Positions 7,443 to 16,491 of a DNA stretch of 46,664 bases are shown piece after piece. The notes beneath the pieces were generated by a model that worked only from the letters and a program-made list of their open reading frames with translations, made no database searches and was not told where the DNA came from. Positions within the stretch are counted from its first letter, which is position 1. Each line of letters starts with the position of its first letter. A program made the translations under genes and the position numbers. Source of the stretch: a virus; the IMG/VR virus record IMGVR_UViG_3300042922_001023, positions 1-46,664 of that record. One strand, written 5' to 3'.

Positions 7443-8462
7443 CTAAACCACCTCCGTCAGTGTTACCGTACCAGCGATCGGCATTTCATCGTCCTCAATA
7501 GTTATGTTTGCGGTTCCGGAATTTATAAGAAGTGTATTGTAATCCTCAACCCCTGCGGTCGCTAATAATAGACTTCCTATCTTGGCATAGCTGACGCTAT
7601 AAACTTCAAATACAGTATCTTTTAGGTACTCCATTAAGCTTGCGTTAAAAACCATTTGCACTTCTGCATGGGTCTTGGTTCCATCTAGTACTATGTTTGC
7701 GGTTACATTAATCAGAAGACTTGTAGGGTTATCCACGGTTACTAAGGCATTGATAGGACGTACTGTTTCAATGTAGTCGGATACTGTTTCAGGCAGTGCT
7801 TCATCAACATTCATATTTTCATCAACAACTAACACCTTCACAGTGCCAGGTCCGTTCCATGTCGGGAACACCTTTGCGTCACCACAACCTGGAACCTCAA
7901 GAGCCCAATTGCGATAATCGTGTATATTACCGCTTGTTCCTGTGGCTCGTACTTGGTTGTAAAATCTCATGCGTAAATTATCGTCTGTTTCTGTATCTTC
8001 CCCGGATTTAATAATATCCGTCAGAGTAGCTGTTACTCCGGATACATTATCAATATTGTCAAGTGTTCCAGAATACTGGTTTCCGATATCGCCTAACTGC
8101 TCGCAAGAGGCACTATAAACGTTCGGGGACAGTAAAGCGATTATTGTATAGCTTGTATCATTTAAGCCCCATCTGGTACCGATTTCGACCGCACCGGTGG
8201 TTGCAACCTTTCTTAAGGCATAAGTGGGTTGCTTTCTTGGGATTCCATAATCAGCGACCACTCTATCGAGATATTCACCAACTGCAGTATCACCAGATAC
8301 TAAGTCAACGAAATTATCCAGATTAAAATAAGACTGAGCTAACTGCAACGCGCAGGGTGCAAGTGCATCATAAATTACTGAACCTTCTCGCTTATCAACA
8401 TCAGAGGTTACCCTGCTGAGCATATCCGTTAGAATGCTTTCATAGGTCATCGATTCCCACAT
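7443..8462 (-). CDS. Baseplate J-like wedge protein (XkdT)
   Basis: A 339-residue baseplate wedge protein of contractile phage tails (Baseplate_J family). Typical signs are the N-terminal EGSVIYDALAPCALQLAQ, the VADYGIPRKQ segment, the SGEDTETDDNLRMRF motif, and GNIHDYRNWALEVPGCGDAKV in the middle. It should form the wedges around the hub that trigger sheath contraction. Its start overlaps the stop of the XkdS-like gene by one base. Confidence 0.92.
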   Translation of the reverse strand: MWESMTYESILTDMLSRVTSDVDKREGSVIYDALAPCALQLAQSYFNLDNFVDLVSGDTAVGEYLDRVVADYGIPRKQPTYALRKVATTGAVEIGTRWGLNDTSYTIIALLSPNVYSASCEQLGDIGNQYSGTLDNIDNVSGVTATLTDIIKSGEDTETDDNLRMRFYNQVRATGTSGNIHDYRNWALEVPGCGDAKVFPTWNGPGTVKVLVVDENMNVDEALPETVSDYIETVRPINALVTVDNPTSLLINVTANIVLDGTKTHAEVQMVFNASLMEYLKDTVFEVYSVSYAKIGSLLLATAGVEDYNTLLINSGTANITIEDDEMPIAGTVTLTEVV

Positions 8463-8845
8463 TAGACATTCACCTCCTTAGATATTTTGGTATTTCCATA
8501 AATACTGATCACATCAAATGTACATAACATTTGGTCTCCATTTACAGTAAAGATAAAATTATCAACGCTTGTTACACGCTCATCCTGCAGTAAACAATCT
8601 CGTATCTTTCTTTTTAATTCAATTTTTACATAGGTCTGGTCCTTCCCAATAAGGGAATCCAATTCAATGCCATAAGAAAAGCTATATATCGGATACTCAT
8701 ACTTTTCGGTATTAAGCATCTTATATATAGCCTGGTGTAAAGCATCTAATTCGTCTGTAAAACTTTGTATCACAGTTTCTGATAACGTATAAGTCCTAGA
8801 GGTTTCTAGTTCTTCTGTGACGGTTAAATCCGTTGTAAGTATCAT
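8462..8845 (-). CDS. Baseplate protein, DUF2634/XkdS-like
   Basis: A 127-residue protein matching the W/gp25-like small baseplate proteins of Firmicute myoviruses (XkdS, DUF2634). TEKYEYPIYSFSYGIELDSL in the middle and LKRKIRDCLLQDERVTSVDNF in the C-terminal half are the characteristic features of this fold. It is part of the inner baseplate next to baseplate J, and overlaps the XkdR-like gene by 4 bp. Confidence 0.88.
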   Translation of the reverse strand: MILTTDLTVTEELETSRTYTLSETVIQSFTDELDALHQAIYKMLNTEKYEYPIYSFSYGIELDSLIGKDQTYVKIELKRKIRDCLLQDERVTSVDNFIFTVNGDQMLCTFDVISIYGNTKISKEVNV

Positions 8846-9075
8846 TCGCTGATCACCTCCATGATAAAAAATTGTTGACCGCCATGATTGCGTAGGAGTC
8901 TCACCTTCTGGCCGACAATCACGGAGCTTTTAAGATTTCCTATGATCAGCTCATTCGGCAATACTAATTTATCACTTATCTGGATTCCATCATCAGTTAC
9001 AGTACCCACCGTCAAGCTGCAGAGTTTTGCATTATTCAGATAATTTTGAACTATGGTTTTGATTTCATTTATCAT
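8842..9075 (-). CDS. Baseplate protein, DUF2577/XkdR-like
   Basis: A 77-residue protein with the OB-like strand pattern of DUF2577 proteins: TVTDDGIQISDKLVLPNELI and VGQKVRLLRNHGGQQFFIME. In PBSX-type phages this small protein sits between the hub protein XkdQ and XkdS and contributes to the hub/spike region. ATGA overlaps on both sides show tight coupling. Confidence 0.85.
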   Translation of the reverse strand: MINEIKTIVQNYLNNAKLCSLTVGTVTDDGIQISDKLVLPNELIIGNLKSSVIVGQKVRLLRNHGGQQFFIMEVISE

Positions 9076-10007
9076 ATCGCTACCTCCAGGCTCATGGTGT
9101 GAACAGGTAATAGATTGTGAGTTACCGATCGGACAATAAGCCTTTTATTTATATCAATATCTTCAATACTTGCATAAAAGCTGCTCCCGGCTCGTACTCT
9201 GGTATCGCCCAGACATTTCAATGTTAGCGATTCAACCTCTCGATTATAAAGACTCAGGAGTATACCTGCCTTGGCTTTTATCTGAGACGGATTACCATTT
9301 TTATCAAGCACTTCAAAAAATTGCAGTATGCCATATCTTGATATCGATTTACCATCCTTAACGATATAGGTGTCTCTTTTGCCGGTTGCTTCATTGTCGC
9401 TGACAAGCTTCACCACATTGTAAAAATTCTCATCGATAGACTTTTCATACTCATAGTCATAACAAAGGCTTTCATCACCAAGCACCAGGTCCAATTTTAA
9501 TTCTTCAATATCTCTAAGCACTATGCTACCGTATTCATCCCGGAGCGTATACCATTTGCCCTTATTGGTGAGGGTTTCACCTATAGCAGAATAAATGATG
9601 TCAAGCCAAGTTTTATCATCATGCGGAGCCGTGGAGAGCTTGTATACTGTGTCTGTGAGCTTGCCTGTCTTAAGACTAAGGTAATTGCACATCTTCTTTA
9701 TTAGGCTCGTTGCCGTTTCGCCTTTTGACATAATTGTATCTTTGGCTTTGGCATATCTCAGCATATCATAGGCGGTGGCTGTGACTTCTTGCTTCTTGTT
9801 CCGTCCATGCTTAAACACAACACCAAAAAATTGTATATCCTCATGGATAAATCTAACGACGCTACCGTTTTCTATCTTCAACCCATCATCGATAAAGGAA
9901 AACTCAAGCTTACTACATCCATCATTCAATTTATCCGTAAATGACACGGACTTCACAAGCTCGCTGATTTCATACACTGCCGAGTTAACCTCTACTAAGA
10001 ATTCCAT
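9072..10007 (-). CDS. Baseplate hub protein, XkdQ-like
   Basis: A 311-residue tail hub (gpD/gp27-like) protein. Visible features are the N-terminal SVSFTDKLNDGCSKLEFSF, VVFKHGRNKKQEVTATAYD, and the C-terminal LTLKCLGDTRVRAGSSFYAS with VRSVTHNLLPVHTMSLEV, typical of XkdQ family members. It likely forms the ring that links tail tube to baseplate. It follows the LysM protein gene by 4 bp. Confidence 0.88.
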   Translation of the reverse strand: MEFLVEVNSAVYEISELVKSVSFTDKLNDGCSKLEFSFIDDGLKIENGSVVRFIHEDIQFFGVVFKHGRNKKQEVTATAYDMLRYAKAKDTIMSKGETATSLIKKMCNYLSLKTGKLTDTVYKLSTAPHDDKTWLDIIYSAIGETLTNKGKWYTLRDEYGSIVLRDIEELKLDLVLGDESLCYDYEYEKSIDENFYNVVKLVSDNEATGKRDTYIVKDGKSISRYGILQFFEVLDKNGNPSQIKAKAGILLSLYNREVESLTLKCLGDTRVRAGSSFYASIEDIDINKRLIVRSVTHNLLPVHTMSLEVAI

Positions 10008-10011
10008 TCAA

Positions 10012-10809
10012 TCACCACCCTGCTCCGAAGCCTGCAACAATTTCCTCACCAGGAAGAGTAAACTTCTTTATCGCCGGCTCAACCTTTATGGTTTTTGGTA
10101 ACGGTGCCGAATACTTCGCAAATTCATCTTTGGTCGGGATCCTAAGCTTCCACCCGATACTGATTAGTGCCGGCTTCTTAATTTTGTCTTTATTGGCATT
10201 GAAGATTATATTGCTCTTGCTGCCATCACCGTAATATTTTTTTGCAATAGACCAGAGGGAATCTCCGGAAACTACAACATGGTACCCATTACTCTTAGGA
10301 TTGGTTGTTTCCTTGGCAGCCTTTTTCTTTTTAGCTTTAGTTGTCCCGGTTGAAAACGATACAATTTCTTCCACAACCATTGATTTCTTACCAAACTCCC
10401 GATACTCTAGCAATTTGAAGCTGACATATTTATCGCCCTCTTCCCCGGCTCTCTCAACCTCTTTTAAGGTCTCGATCAGCACAAGAGTGTTAATATCATC
10501 GCCTATTCCATTGCTCGCTATAAATCGGACCGGAATAAGCTTGCTTCTCCATTCATCAAATAGAGTAAGATAAAAATCCGCGCCTTTAAATTCACCCGAA
10601 GTCTCGACATAATATTGAGCTTCATGAGGAAATTCTGCTTCAAATGAATATTCTAATAACTCCATATGCGTGGGGATTGCAATTTGTCCGAGCTTTAGAA
10701 TCTCGTACTTTGATATGGCCTGCACGGATTCTTTTTCTAGCTGCTCCGGATTAACAGGGAGTTGGTATACTATTCCGTCCATATCAAAAAAAATTGCGTA
10801 ATTGCTCAT
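10012..10809 (-). CDS. LysM-containing tail protein (XkdP-like)
   Basis: A 265-residue structural protein. Residues 1-160 belong to the XkdP-type tail domain (YQLPVNPEQLEKE, PHEAQYYVETSGEFKGADFY). Residues about 173-225 are a LysM domain: YHVVVSGDSLWSIAKKYYGD, then a N-x-x-x-I-K-K-P and I-x-x-G-W-K-L-R-I-P ending. The LysM part probably holds peptidoglycan during DNA injection. It overlaps the tape-measure stop by one base. Confidence 0.9.
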   Translation of the reverse strand: MSNYAIFFDMDGIVYQLPVNPEQLEKESVQAISKYEILKLGQIAIPTHMELLEYSFEAEFPHEAQYYVETSGEFKGADFYLTLFDEWRSKLIPVRFIASNGIGDDINTLVLIETLKEVERAGEEGDKYVSFKLLEYREFGKKSMVVEEIVSFSTGTTKAKKKKAAKETTNPKSNGYHVVVSGDSLWSIAKKYYGDGSKSNIIFNANKDKIKKPALISIGWKLRIPTKDEFAKYSAPLPKTIKVEPAIKKFTLPGEEIVAGFGAGW

Positions 10810-12749
10810 TAGTATACCCCCTCCGCTGCAGTTGCTATCTCTTCGCGCATCATCATTTCTAATGTGCCCTTTAAATCATTGACGTCTGCTGTCTCATGGA
10901 TGTCCCCAAATGTAAATGATACATTCGGAGCCAAGGTTGCAGTACTGAATTTATTGATATATTCTCTTTCAGCGATATCTCTAAGATACTGTAGGTCTTC
11001 ATTTGACATATCAACTTTTACCGCCCCACCGTTGCCAAGTCCTTCAACCACAGTTGGGTCACCATCGGGGTCTGGGAGCAGTCCGTCTAATGCGCCTTTG
11101 GCTTCGCTGAACAATCCTTTTAGCCATCCGGATACCGTAAAGTCCTCCATCTTGTCTCCAAAGGAGTCAACTACCATTGACATTTTATTGGTATCTATCG
11201 GATTTATTAATGTTTCAATCTTGGCATTTGCTAAAGCACCATCAACACCACTGTATGCGCCGTTTATTGTTCCTACTGCTTTGTCAGATATATAACCGAT
11301 CGCTTTTTTGATATTCGCAGCGTTGACATCGAAATCGATTGTCTTACCTCCGGTCGCTTTTGCAAACATATTGTATGCCTTTATGGTAAGGCCAATGGCA
11401 TCGGTCAAAAATGAAAACTGATCAATCATTCCCGATATAGCTCCTTCGGTGATACGTACCCCGGCAATCATACCGATTTTTAAAGCACTGGTAAATAATT
11501 TAAACACATCAATTGACTTATTCCACATTATCGCAAACAGATTAAAGATTGTTGCAAATGAGTTGTAACCGTTCGCAGTTACCATAGCGCTTGACTTCCA
11601 GAATGCAACGTATAGCTTACGGAACCATTCGCATTTTTCCCAGAGCAGAACGAACGCACCGGCCAGAACTGCTACAAGCATAATCGATAAACTGATAGGA
11701 TTAAGCATCGATGCAAAATTCAATGCCCATTGAGCCGCGTTTACGAGCAATAGAACCGATTTATAAGCCAACCAAGCAACCGTAACTCCTTCAATGATAG
11801 GAGCTATCCTTGACCAGTTAGAGCTTACATAGTCATATATACCGATCATGCCATCCAAGGCCTTGTCTGCTGCACCGGCTGCAATATTTAATCCAACGAC
11901 AACATTGTCAATGAAGCGATCAAATTTCTCCGAATTAATCATTTCATTAATCCTGGTGATCAATGGTCCGAACGCTTTTGTTCCTCCGTTTTTAACCTTG
12001 TTCCAGATATCGGCCCAGGTATAAGGCATTGTCTTAAACTTAGCATTAATATTATCAGCAGCCATAAACATAGCGTTCTTGATAATATCAGAGGTTATAA
12101 CACCGTCAGCAGACATCTGCTTTAATTCGCCCTTAGACTTACCGGTATACTTTGCAATTGCATCCGCTATCATAGGAGCATTTTCCATAATTGAACGGAA
12201 TTCATCCCCCTGGAGCTTACCGGCGCCCATAGCCTGTGTTAATTGTAGCATTGCGGAGGATTGCTCTGTTGCACTCGCTCCTCCTACCTTGAAACCTTTC
12301 TGGATTAATTCAGTGAAAGCAATCAACTCACTATTTGATCCGAATGCTTCACCGGCTGTAATGCCCATCTTTGATATTGCTCCGGCCATTGCACCGTAAG
12401 AGCCTTTGGATCTATCCGCTGCTGCAAAAATCTGCTTCTGTAAGTCGAGTTGCTCCTTTTGACTATCCGTAATCAAACCCAGCCTTGCGTTCGTGTTGGT
12501 GTATTCATCTGATATGCTTGCTACCTTTAAAGCGCCGAGATACAAAGCGGTTGCAGATATAAGCTTTCCGATTCCGCTATTTGCCTTGCCTGCACTCATG
12601 CCCGTTGCTTCGAGCTTTTGATTGAACTTGTCTGTAGCTCCACTGGCATTAAGGATCTTACTTGTCGCCTGATCTGTTTTACTAATAATCTTATCAGCAG
12701 TACTTGAATACCCATTGAATAGTCTAAATGTTGCACTCAATGTCGGCAT
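10809..12749 (-). CDS. Phage tail tape measure protein
   Basis: A 646-residue tape measure. The N-terminus is long, Ala/Ser/Lys-rich and helical. Residues about 75-270 match the tape_meas_nterm domain, with LQGDEFRSIMENAPMIADAI and LKQMSADGVITSDIIKNA as its hallmark segments. Residues about 310-400 are hydrophobic, typical of the membrane-inserting part used for DNA passage. By length rule (about 0.15 nm per residue) it predicts a tail near 100 nm, which is inference. It begins 3 bp after the end of the frameshifted chaperone frame. Confidence 0.92.
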   Translation of the reverse strand: MPTLSATFRLFNGYSSTADKIISKTDQATSKILNASGATDKFNQKLEATGMSAGKANSGIGKLISATALYLGALKVASISDEYTNTNARLGLITDSQKEQLDLQKQIFAAADRSKGSYGAMAGAISKMGITAGEAFGSNSELIAFTELIQKGFKVGGASATEQSSAMLQLTQAMGAGKLQGDEFRSIMENAPMIADAIAKYTGKSKGELKQMSADGVITSDIIKNAMFMAADNINAKFKTMPYTWADIWNKVKNGGTKAFGPLITRINEMINSEKFDRFIDNVVVGLNIAAGAADKALDGMIGIYDYVSSNWSRIAPIIEGVTVAWLAYKSVLLLVNAAQWALNFASMLNPISLSIMLVAVLAGAFVLLWEKCEWFRKLYVAFWKSSAMVTANGYNSFATIFNLFAIMWNKSIDVFKLFTSALKIGMIAGVRITEGAISGMIDQFSFLTDAIGLTIKAYNMFAKATGGKTIDFDVNAANIKKAIGYISDKAVGTINGAYSGVDGALANAKIETLINPIDTNKMSMVVDSFGDKMEDFTVSGWLKGLFSEAKGALDGLLPDPDGDPTVVEGLGNGGAVKVDMSNEDLQYLRDIAEREYINKFSTATLAPNVSFTFGDIHETADVNDLKGTLEMMMREEIATAAEGVY

Positions 12750-12752
12750 TGA

Positions 12753-13348
12753 CTATTTACCTCCCTTCGGAAGATGTTTCTTTTCATCCTCTACTCGTAG
12801 CTGGATGCTGCCATAGGTAAATGCTCTTTCTTTTGCATCCATTGGATCATTGGCCGAACATATTCCCATTACTACTCCGGCTCGCAAGTGGAGTTTTTGA
12901 AGTGCAAAGTGACACAGTGTAGCTTCTGGATCACCTTGCCTTATTAGTTTTTTGCTTCTTCGATATCCTCATTGATATCTTCATCGAGCCCGGATAACTC
13001 CTGCACCGCCATGGATAGTTCCGCATACTCACCAATATAAAGCATTTTTTGTAGCAAAGCGGATTCGCCTAGTACCCCATATGCTTTTTGCAGTTCTGCA
13101 TTGGTCAGATCAGGGAACACAACTGCGGCTGCAGTCATAGCAGAAACATATTCCGGACGGTCAAAACTCTCCGTACCCTTTTTGTCATTCTTTTTTGTAA
13201 ATTTCTTAATAAGAAGCTTGTTTTCTTCCTGGGTGATTGGTCTGATTACAAAAGGTACCGCCTTACCATCTTCCTTGAAGCGATTTGATATAATCACTTC
13301 TTTATTTTCGGCCTGAATGGGATTCAGGAATGCTTTCATTGAACTCAT
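12753..13348 (-). CDS. Frameshifted tail assembly chaperone (gpGT-type fusion)
   Basis: This is the -1 frameshift product of the gene at 12944-13348. After the slippery heptamer at 12947-12953 the ribosome continues in the -1 frame for 64 codons (LIRQGDPEATL ... HLPKGGK), bypassing TAA at 12944-12946 and stopping at TAG 12753-12755; the total is about 198 residues. The extension has no start codon with a good ribosome binding site of its own, fills the otherwise empty gap to the tape measure, and reads as real protein. This is the standard organisation of tail chaperone pairs (G and G-T), where the long form recruits tape measure. Confidence 0.8.
12944..13348 (-). CDS. Tail assembly chaperone, short form (XkdN-like)
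   Basis: A 134-residue acidic protein with XkdN family features: FLNPIQAENKEVIISNRFKE at the start, PFVIRPITQEENKLLIKK, and PEYVSAMTAAAVVFPDLTNAELQKAYGV. These proteins coat the tape measure during tail assembly. The last codons GAA GCA AAA AAC TAA contain the A AAA AAC slip site, so most ribosomes should end here and a minority make the long form. A terminator-like hairpin lies just upstream (13371-13394), which may lower its dose relative to tube protein. Confidence 0.88.
   Translation of the reverse strand: MSSMKAFLNPIQAENKEVIISNRFKEDGKAVPFVIRPITQEENKLLIKKFTKKNDKKGTESFDRPEYVSAMTAAAVVFPDLTNAELQKAYGVLGESALLQKMLYIGEYAELSMAVQELSGLDEDINEDIEEAKN
12947..12953 (-). promoter_or_regulatory. -1 ribosomal frameshift slippery site
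   Basis: On the minus strand the heptamer is A AAA AAC in register with the chaperone frame (X XXY YYZ form), immediately before the TAA stop. This is one of the most efficient bacterial -1 slip sequences. The -1 frame stays open for 64 codons afterwards. Confidence 0.85.
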
Positions 13349-13370
13349 AAAGTTCCTCCTTTAAAATAAT

Positions 13371-13394
13371 AAGGGAGCTGTGTAAGCCTCCCTT
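13371..13394 (-). terminator. Intra-operon terminator after tail tube gene
   Basis: AAGGGAG (13371-13377) pairs with CTCCCTT (13388-13394) and on the minus strand is followed by ATTATTTT. It sits between the abundant tube protein and the low-abundance chaperone and tape measure, so it may act as an attenuator. Confidence 0.65.
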
Positions 13395-13402
13395 GTCTGT
13401 AG

Positions 13403-13879
13403 TTATCTGTAGTTCTCCGGCAGCTGGAAGAAGCTTAATCCCTCCAGATCATCGAAGGTGAAATCCGTATCAATTGTGATAGGATCATCTGACTGATCGT
13501 CAAGCGTTGCTACTGGAATGGTTTTGAGAAGCACATTGAGCATTACCACTTCCTGCGCCCCGATTGTGGACTGCGCATCCTCGTTCTTGACCTGAAGCTT
13601 TAATCCACCGTACTTACCTTCTTTGATATAGGCAATAGCAAGCTTAAGCATATCAGAATTCATAAAATACATCGTCATGGATCCAGTGCCTTCGGCTCCT
13701 ACAACTTTATGCTGAGTCATCCTATGCCCCATCATTCGACGGGCCTGGATGATCAGATCCAGCTGTGCTTTAAGATTGGAAATCTCAAAGAGCTCTCTGT
13801 TTGATCCGTTAATGGTGATAAATACCTTACCCTCTTTCGAGGATATAGTATCCGTTAACCTTGTATAATTCTCTGGCAT
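13403..13879 (-). CDS. Tail tube protein (XkdM-like)
   Basis: A 158-residue protein of the XkdM/DUF2001 tube family: the start has DTISSKEGKVFITINGSNRELFEI, followed by RRMMGHRMTQHKVVGAEGTGSMTMYFMN. The C-terminal half carries the beta-strand-rich tube fold (PITIDTDFTFDDLEGL). It forms the inner tube around which the sheath assembles. It follows the sheath gene by 16 bp in the usual sheath-tube-chaperone order. Confidence 0.9.
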   Translation of the reverse strand: MPENYTRLTDTISSKEGKVFITINGSNRELFEISNLKAQLDLIIQARRMMGHRMTQHKVVGAEGTGSMTMYFMNSDMLKLAIAYIKEGKYGGLKLQVKNEDAQSTIGAQEVVMLNVLLKTIPVATLDDQSDDPITIDTDFTFDDLEGLSFFQLPENYR

Positions 13880-13895
13880 GATTTAATCCCCTTTC

Positions 13896-14945
13896 TTAGG
13901 ATAAGTTGACAGTAATGTAGATCTTCTCTACCGAGTCAACCGGCTGTATGTAGCATTCGATTACAACCGCATCGGAAGCCGTTCCGGCTTTGACGATAAC
14001 ATCTTCAGCTACAAAGTTCTGAATTGCATTTAATCTCTGCAACTCATTGAAATATTCAATCAATGTTGCTCTGAGGAGAGACCGTCCATCTGCATTGTTA
14101 TTGATCTTGCCGACATAGTTACTTTCGAAGATCTCCGTGATATCATTATTGATACCTTGGATTGTCCGAATTACACGGTTCTTCTTAAACTGCGGACCTT
14201 TATCCACAGTAACGGTTGTTAGGCTGTTGATATCATATACTGCAGTAACGTTCTGCGCTGTATCGACCTTAAAAATAAATTCGCCGGCTGTGATTGCAGC
14301 TTCCATCTCGGATTTGGTCATTCTAGGCACAACATCAATAGCGCCTATGTATTTCCGACCGGTATTAGATTGATTGATATTTGCGCCTGCAGTAACACCA
14401 CCAACCCATGCGGCTGCCTGCGCCTTGGCGAGTACGGTCCCATCTGCCAATTCAACACCGTGAGTCACATTGATAATAAATTCGCTATCAGCCACGTAAT
14501 CAACAAGTACACCTTGTACGCCTACACTTTCCTCAGCAACCATAGCTTCAACCCATGTTGCGATTGCGAGCTGCATAGCTGTAAAGCCTGCTCCGGTATA
14601 AGGATAGACCAGTGCATTGAACTCAACGGTTTTAAGGACTGCGAGAGCTGCTGTGATATCTGCTGCTTCGTGTGCTGTAGCGCCAAGATTAAATAGCTTA
14701 ACCGTTTTGGCGCCTTTCAATGCTTCATTGACAAGCAGCTTATCCGCAGCAGTGGCGCCCTCTGGATATTCGCTTGCATCAAGAGCCGTTATGGTATAGA
14801 TTTCCCCCTGTAAGCCTACGCTCATTTCTTGCAATAATACAACCGTACCTCTATCACCTAAAGTAATAGATAACGGCGCATTCGTGCGAAAATTGAGATA
14901 TGCACCAGGAAGGATTTTATTCTGAGAGGTAAAAGTTCCACCCAT
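13896..14945 (-). CDS. Contractile tail sheath protein (XkdK-like)
   Basis: A 349-residue sheath protein (Phage_sheath_1 family). It begins MGGTFTSQNKILPGAYLNF, which matches the P-G-(A/V)-Y motif of clostridial sheaths. Other signs are NAPLSITLGDRGTVVLLQEM, FNALVYPYTGAGFTA, QFKKNRVIRTIQGINNDI and a C-terminal VDSVEKIYITVNLS strand. This protein makes the prophage a contractile-tailed (myovirus-type) phage rather than a siphovirus. It is somewhat shorter than the usual 430-480 residues, as in other reduced PBSX-like sheaths. Confidence 0.93.
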   Translation of the reverse strand: MGGTFTSQNKILPGAYLNFRTNAPLSITLGDRGTVVLLQEMSVGLQGEIYTITALDASEYPEGATAADKLLVNEALKGAKTVKLFNLGATAHEAADITAALAVLKTVEFNALVYPYTGAGFTAMQLAIATWVEAMVAEESVGVQGVLVDYVADSEFIINVTHGVELADGTVLAKAQAAAWVGGVTAGANINQSNTGRKYIGAIDVVPRMTKSEMEAAITAGEFIFKVDTAQNVTAVYDINSLTTVTVDKGPQFKKNRVIRTIQGINNDITEIFESNYVGKINNNADGRSLLRATLIEYFNELQRLNAIQNFVAEDVIVKAGTASDAVVIECYIQPVDSVEKIYITVNLS

Positions 14946-14962
14946 GATTTATTCCACCTTTC

Positions 14963-15382
14963 TTAAATAGTTGTATTTGTTGCTTGTGTCTGCATCGGAA
15001 TTCCTGTTTCAACCTTCATTTCTGAATAATTGACATCAAAAGTCATGTGCAGAACATTATCAGTTATCCGGGCATTCTTATTCAGCGCCTTAAATGCCCC
15101 AAAGTAATCAAATCCTCTAAGTAATATTTCCTGTATAACAAAGCAGTCACTTTTTATATCCGGAGTTCCCTTATCGGAGAAAAAAGCCACATCAAAACTA
15201 ATCCTGGCATTATATTTTGAATTCAAGCGCTTTTCATAATCATGGTCAATTTCAAATATGACAAATGCCGGCTTCTTGAAGTCCTGAGGGATATCATCAG
15301 TGTATCTTCTGATTTTTCGAGTTTCATCCGGATACAGCTCTTTCAGTTTATAAACGATTGCTGATTTAATATCATTTATCAT
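14963..15382 (-). CDS. Tail terminator protein
   Basis: A 139-residue protein that looks like the phage tail terminator family of myoviruses: MINDIKSAIVYKLKELYPDE, then KKPAFVIFEIDHDYEKRLNS and YNARISFDVAFF. It is placed between the HK97 gp10-like gene and the sheath, as expected for the protein that caps tail growth and meets the head connector. It overlaps the gp10-like gene by 11 bp. Confidence 0.78.
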   Translation of the reverse strand: MINDIKSAIVYKLKELYPDETRKIRRYTDDIPQDFKKPAFVIFEIDHDYEKRLNSKYNARISFDVAFFSDKGTPDIKSDCFVIQEILLRGFDYFGAFKALNKNARITDNVLHMTFDVNYSEMKVETGIPMQTQATNTTI

Positions 15383-15791
15383 GCTTCTTATTCACCCTCT
15401 CCACTTCTTTTTTAAACTCCTGGTTGAGCGACCGTCTGACTGCTTTCTCTGCTCGTTCAAGCATAAATCTACCTTCAACCCAACCTATGGTCTCTCCGGC
15501 TTGATTGACTATCCTGTGTCCATCATTGACATAGGAACCGTAATCGGCTGCATTATATATGGACTTCTCGACACCTTTTCGTTTAACTTTACGAGTAGGT
15601 AGGGCTCCCCACATTTTGCGCATGAATCCCGTATCGACCGGCGTTCCTCTTTTAGCACTCGCAAGTCCTTTATTGACAGCTATATTCAAACATTTTCTGT
15701 CAATATCTTCGACATCTCCAAGCATCGCCTTAAGCTCTTTCCGGAAAGCATTAATTTCCTTCCGGTTATGTTGCTGATTACTAAAACTCAT
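15372..15791 (-). CDS. HK97 gp10-like head-tail completion protein (XkdI-like)
   Basis: A 139-residue basic protein with the gp10-like signature GTPVDTGFMRKMWGA and a C-terminal basic helix (RAEKAVRRSLNQEFKKEVER). It helps complete the head-tail joint. It overlaps both neighbours. Confidence 0.82.
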   Translation of the reverse strand: MSFSNQQHNRKEINAFRKELKAMLGDVEDIDRKCLNIAVNKGLASAKRGTPVDTGFMRKMWGALPTRKVKRKGVEKSIYNAADYGSYVNDGHRIVNQAGETIGWVEGRFMLERAEKAVRRSLNQEFKKEVERVNKKHDK

Positions 15792-16123
15792 ACGGTACCA
15801 TCTCTCTTCACTTTAAATTCCTGATGATGAGTATATGGGAATCCTTCACCAACTGCCAGTGTCACCTGTCTATCATTTCGCTGAGTAACAACAACCTTGT
15901 CACCCTCACGTAAATCGGTTTCCAGAGCACAAAACAGAGAATAGGAGTTAATAAGCGTCGGAACTCCTTCGGTACCTGTATCGGTCAAGGAGCCCTTGCT
16001 GTAGTGGCATTTAATGTTGGAGTATTTCAGGACATCACCGCTTTTTGTAACTCCGTTTTCTTCATACTCCTCGTATCGATAAATTTCCATCTTATCTTTC
16101 CATAGCCTCTGTAAAGCTGTCAT
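15788..16123 (-). CDS. Head-tail joining protein (XkdH-like)
   Basis: A 111-residue beta-rich protein: ALQRLWKDKMEIYRYEEY at the start, KCHYSKGSL, ETDLREGDKVVVTQR and a final GEGFPYTHHQEFKVKRDG. The pattern and position match stopper-type head-tail joining proteins (YqbH/XkdH, DUF3599-like). It overlaps neighbours by 4 bp each. Confidence 0.75.
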   Translation of the reverse strand: MTALQRLWKDKMEIYRYEEYEENGVTKSGDVLKYSNIKCHYSKGSLTDTGTEGVPTLINSYSLFCALETDLREGDKVVVTQRNDRQVTLAVGEGFPYTHHQEFKVKRDGTV

Positions 16124-16458
16124 TTACGCAACCTCCTAAAGTCCTGTAGGCGCTTTTTATCCTCTTTGGATAAGCCGTACACAGTTTCTCTGGAGACTTC
16201 ATCAGTATTGTAGGTTGTTGATGTGTCGCCCTCTTTGATAGACTTCACATCAAATACATTGCCGGTATCGTTCTCCAGCTCATAGTTGATAATGGTCTGG
16301 ACTTTCTTCCGGATGAAAGGCTCGAGGGCATCCGGTATCTCACTCAGGTTGCAGTAATTCAATGTTTCTTGTATAGCATCCGATATTATCAGGTCTTTTT
16401 CGGTACCGGTAATCTTAAGATTGGTTTTTACCAATGCCATTAATTCTGTTTTGGTCAC
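16120..16458 (-). CDS. Head-tail connector protein (gp6/YqbG-like)
   Basis: A 112-residue connector of the Phage_connect_1/DUF3199 type: TELMALVKTNLKITGTEKDL, ISDAIQETLNYCNLSEIP and KVQTIINYELEN are typical. It forms the adaptor ring under the portal. The GTG at 16458 is preferred because AAGGGAG lies 8 nt before it; an ATG 18 bp upstream would place the binding site inside the gene. A long inverted repeat (16468-16494) overlaps the binding site and could modulate translation. Confidence 0.78.
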   Translation of the reverse strand: MTKTELMALVKTNLKITGTEKDLIISDAIQETLNYCNLSEIPDALEPFIRKKVQTIINYELENDTGNVFDVKSIKEGDTSTTYNTDEVSRETVYGLSKEDKKRLQDFRRLRK

Positions 16459-16491
16459 TGTATCAGCTCCCTTCAAAAAAGAGGGAACTGA

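Noticed and set aside
10864-12399. Long plus-strand frames opposite the tape measure
   Set aside because: They mirror the codon pattern of the tape measure gene and lack starts with binding sites.
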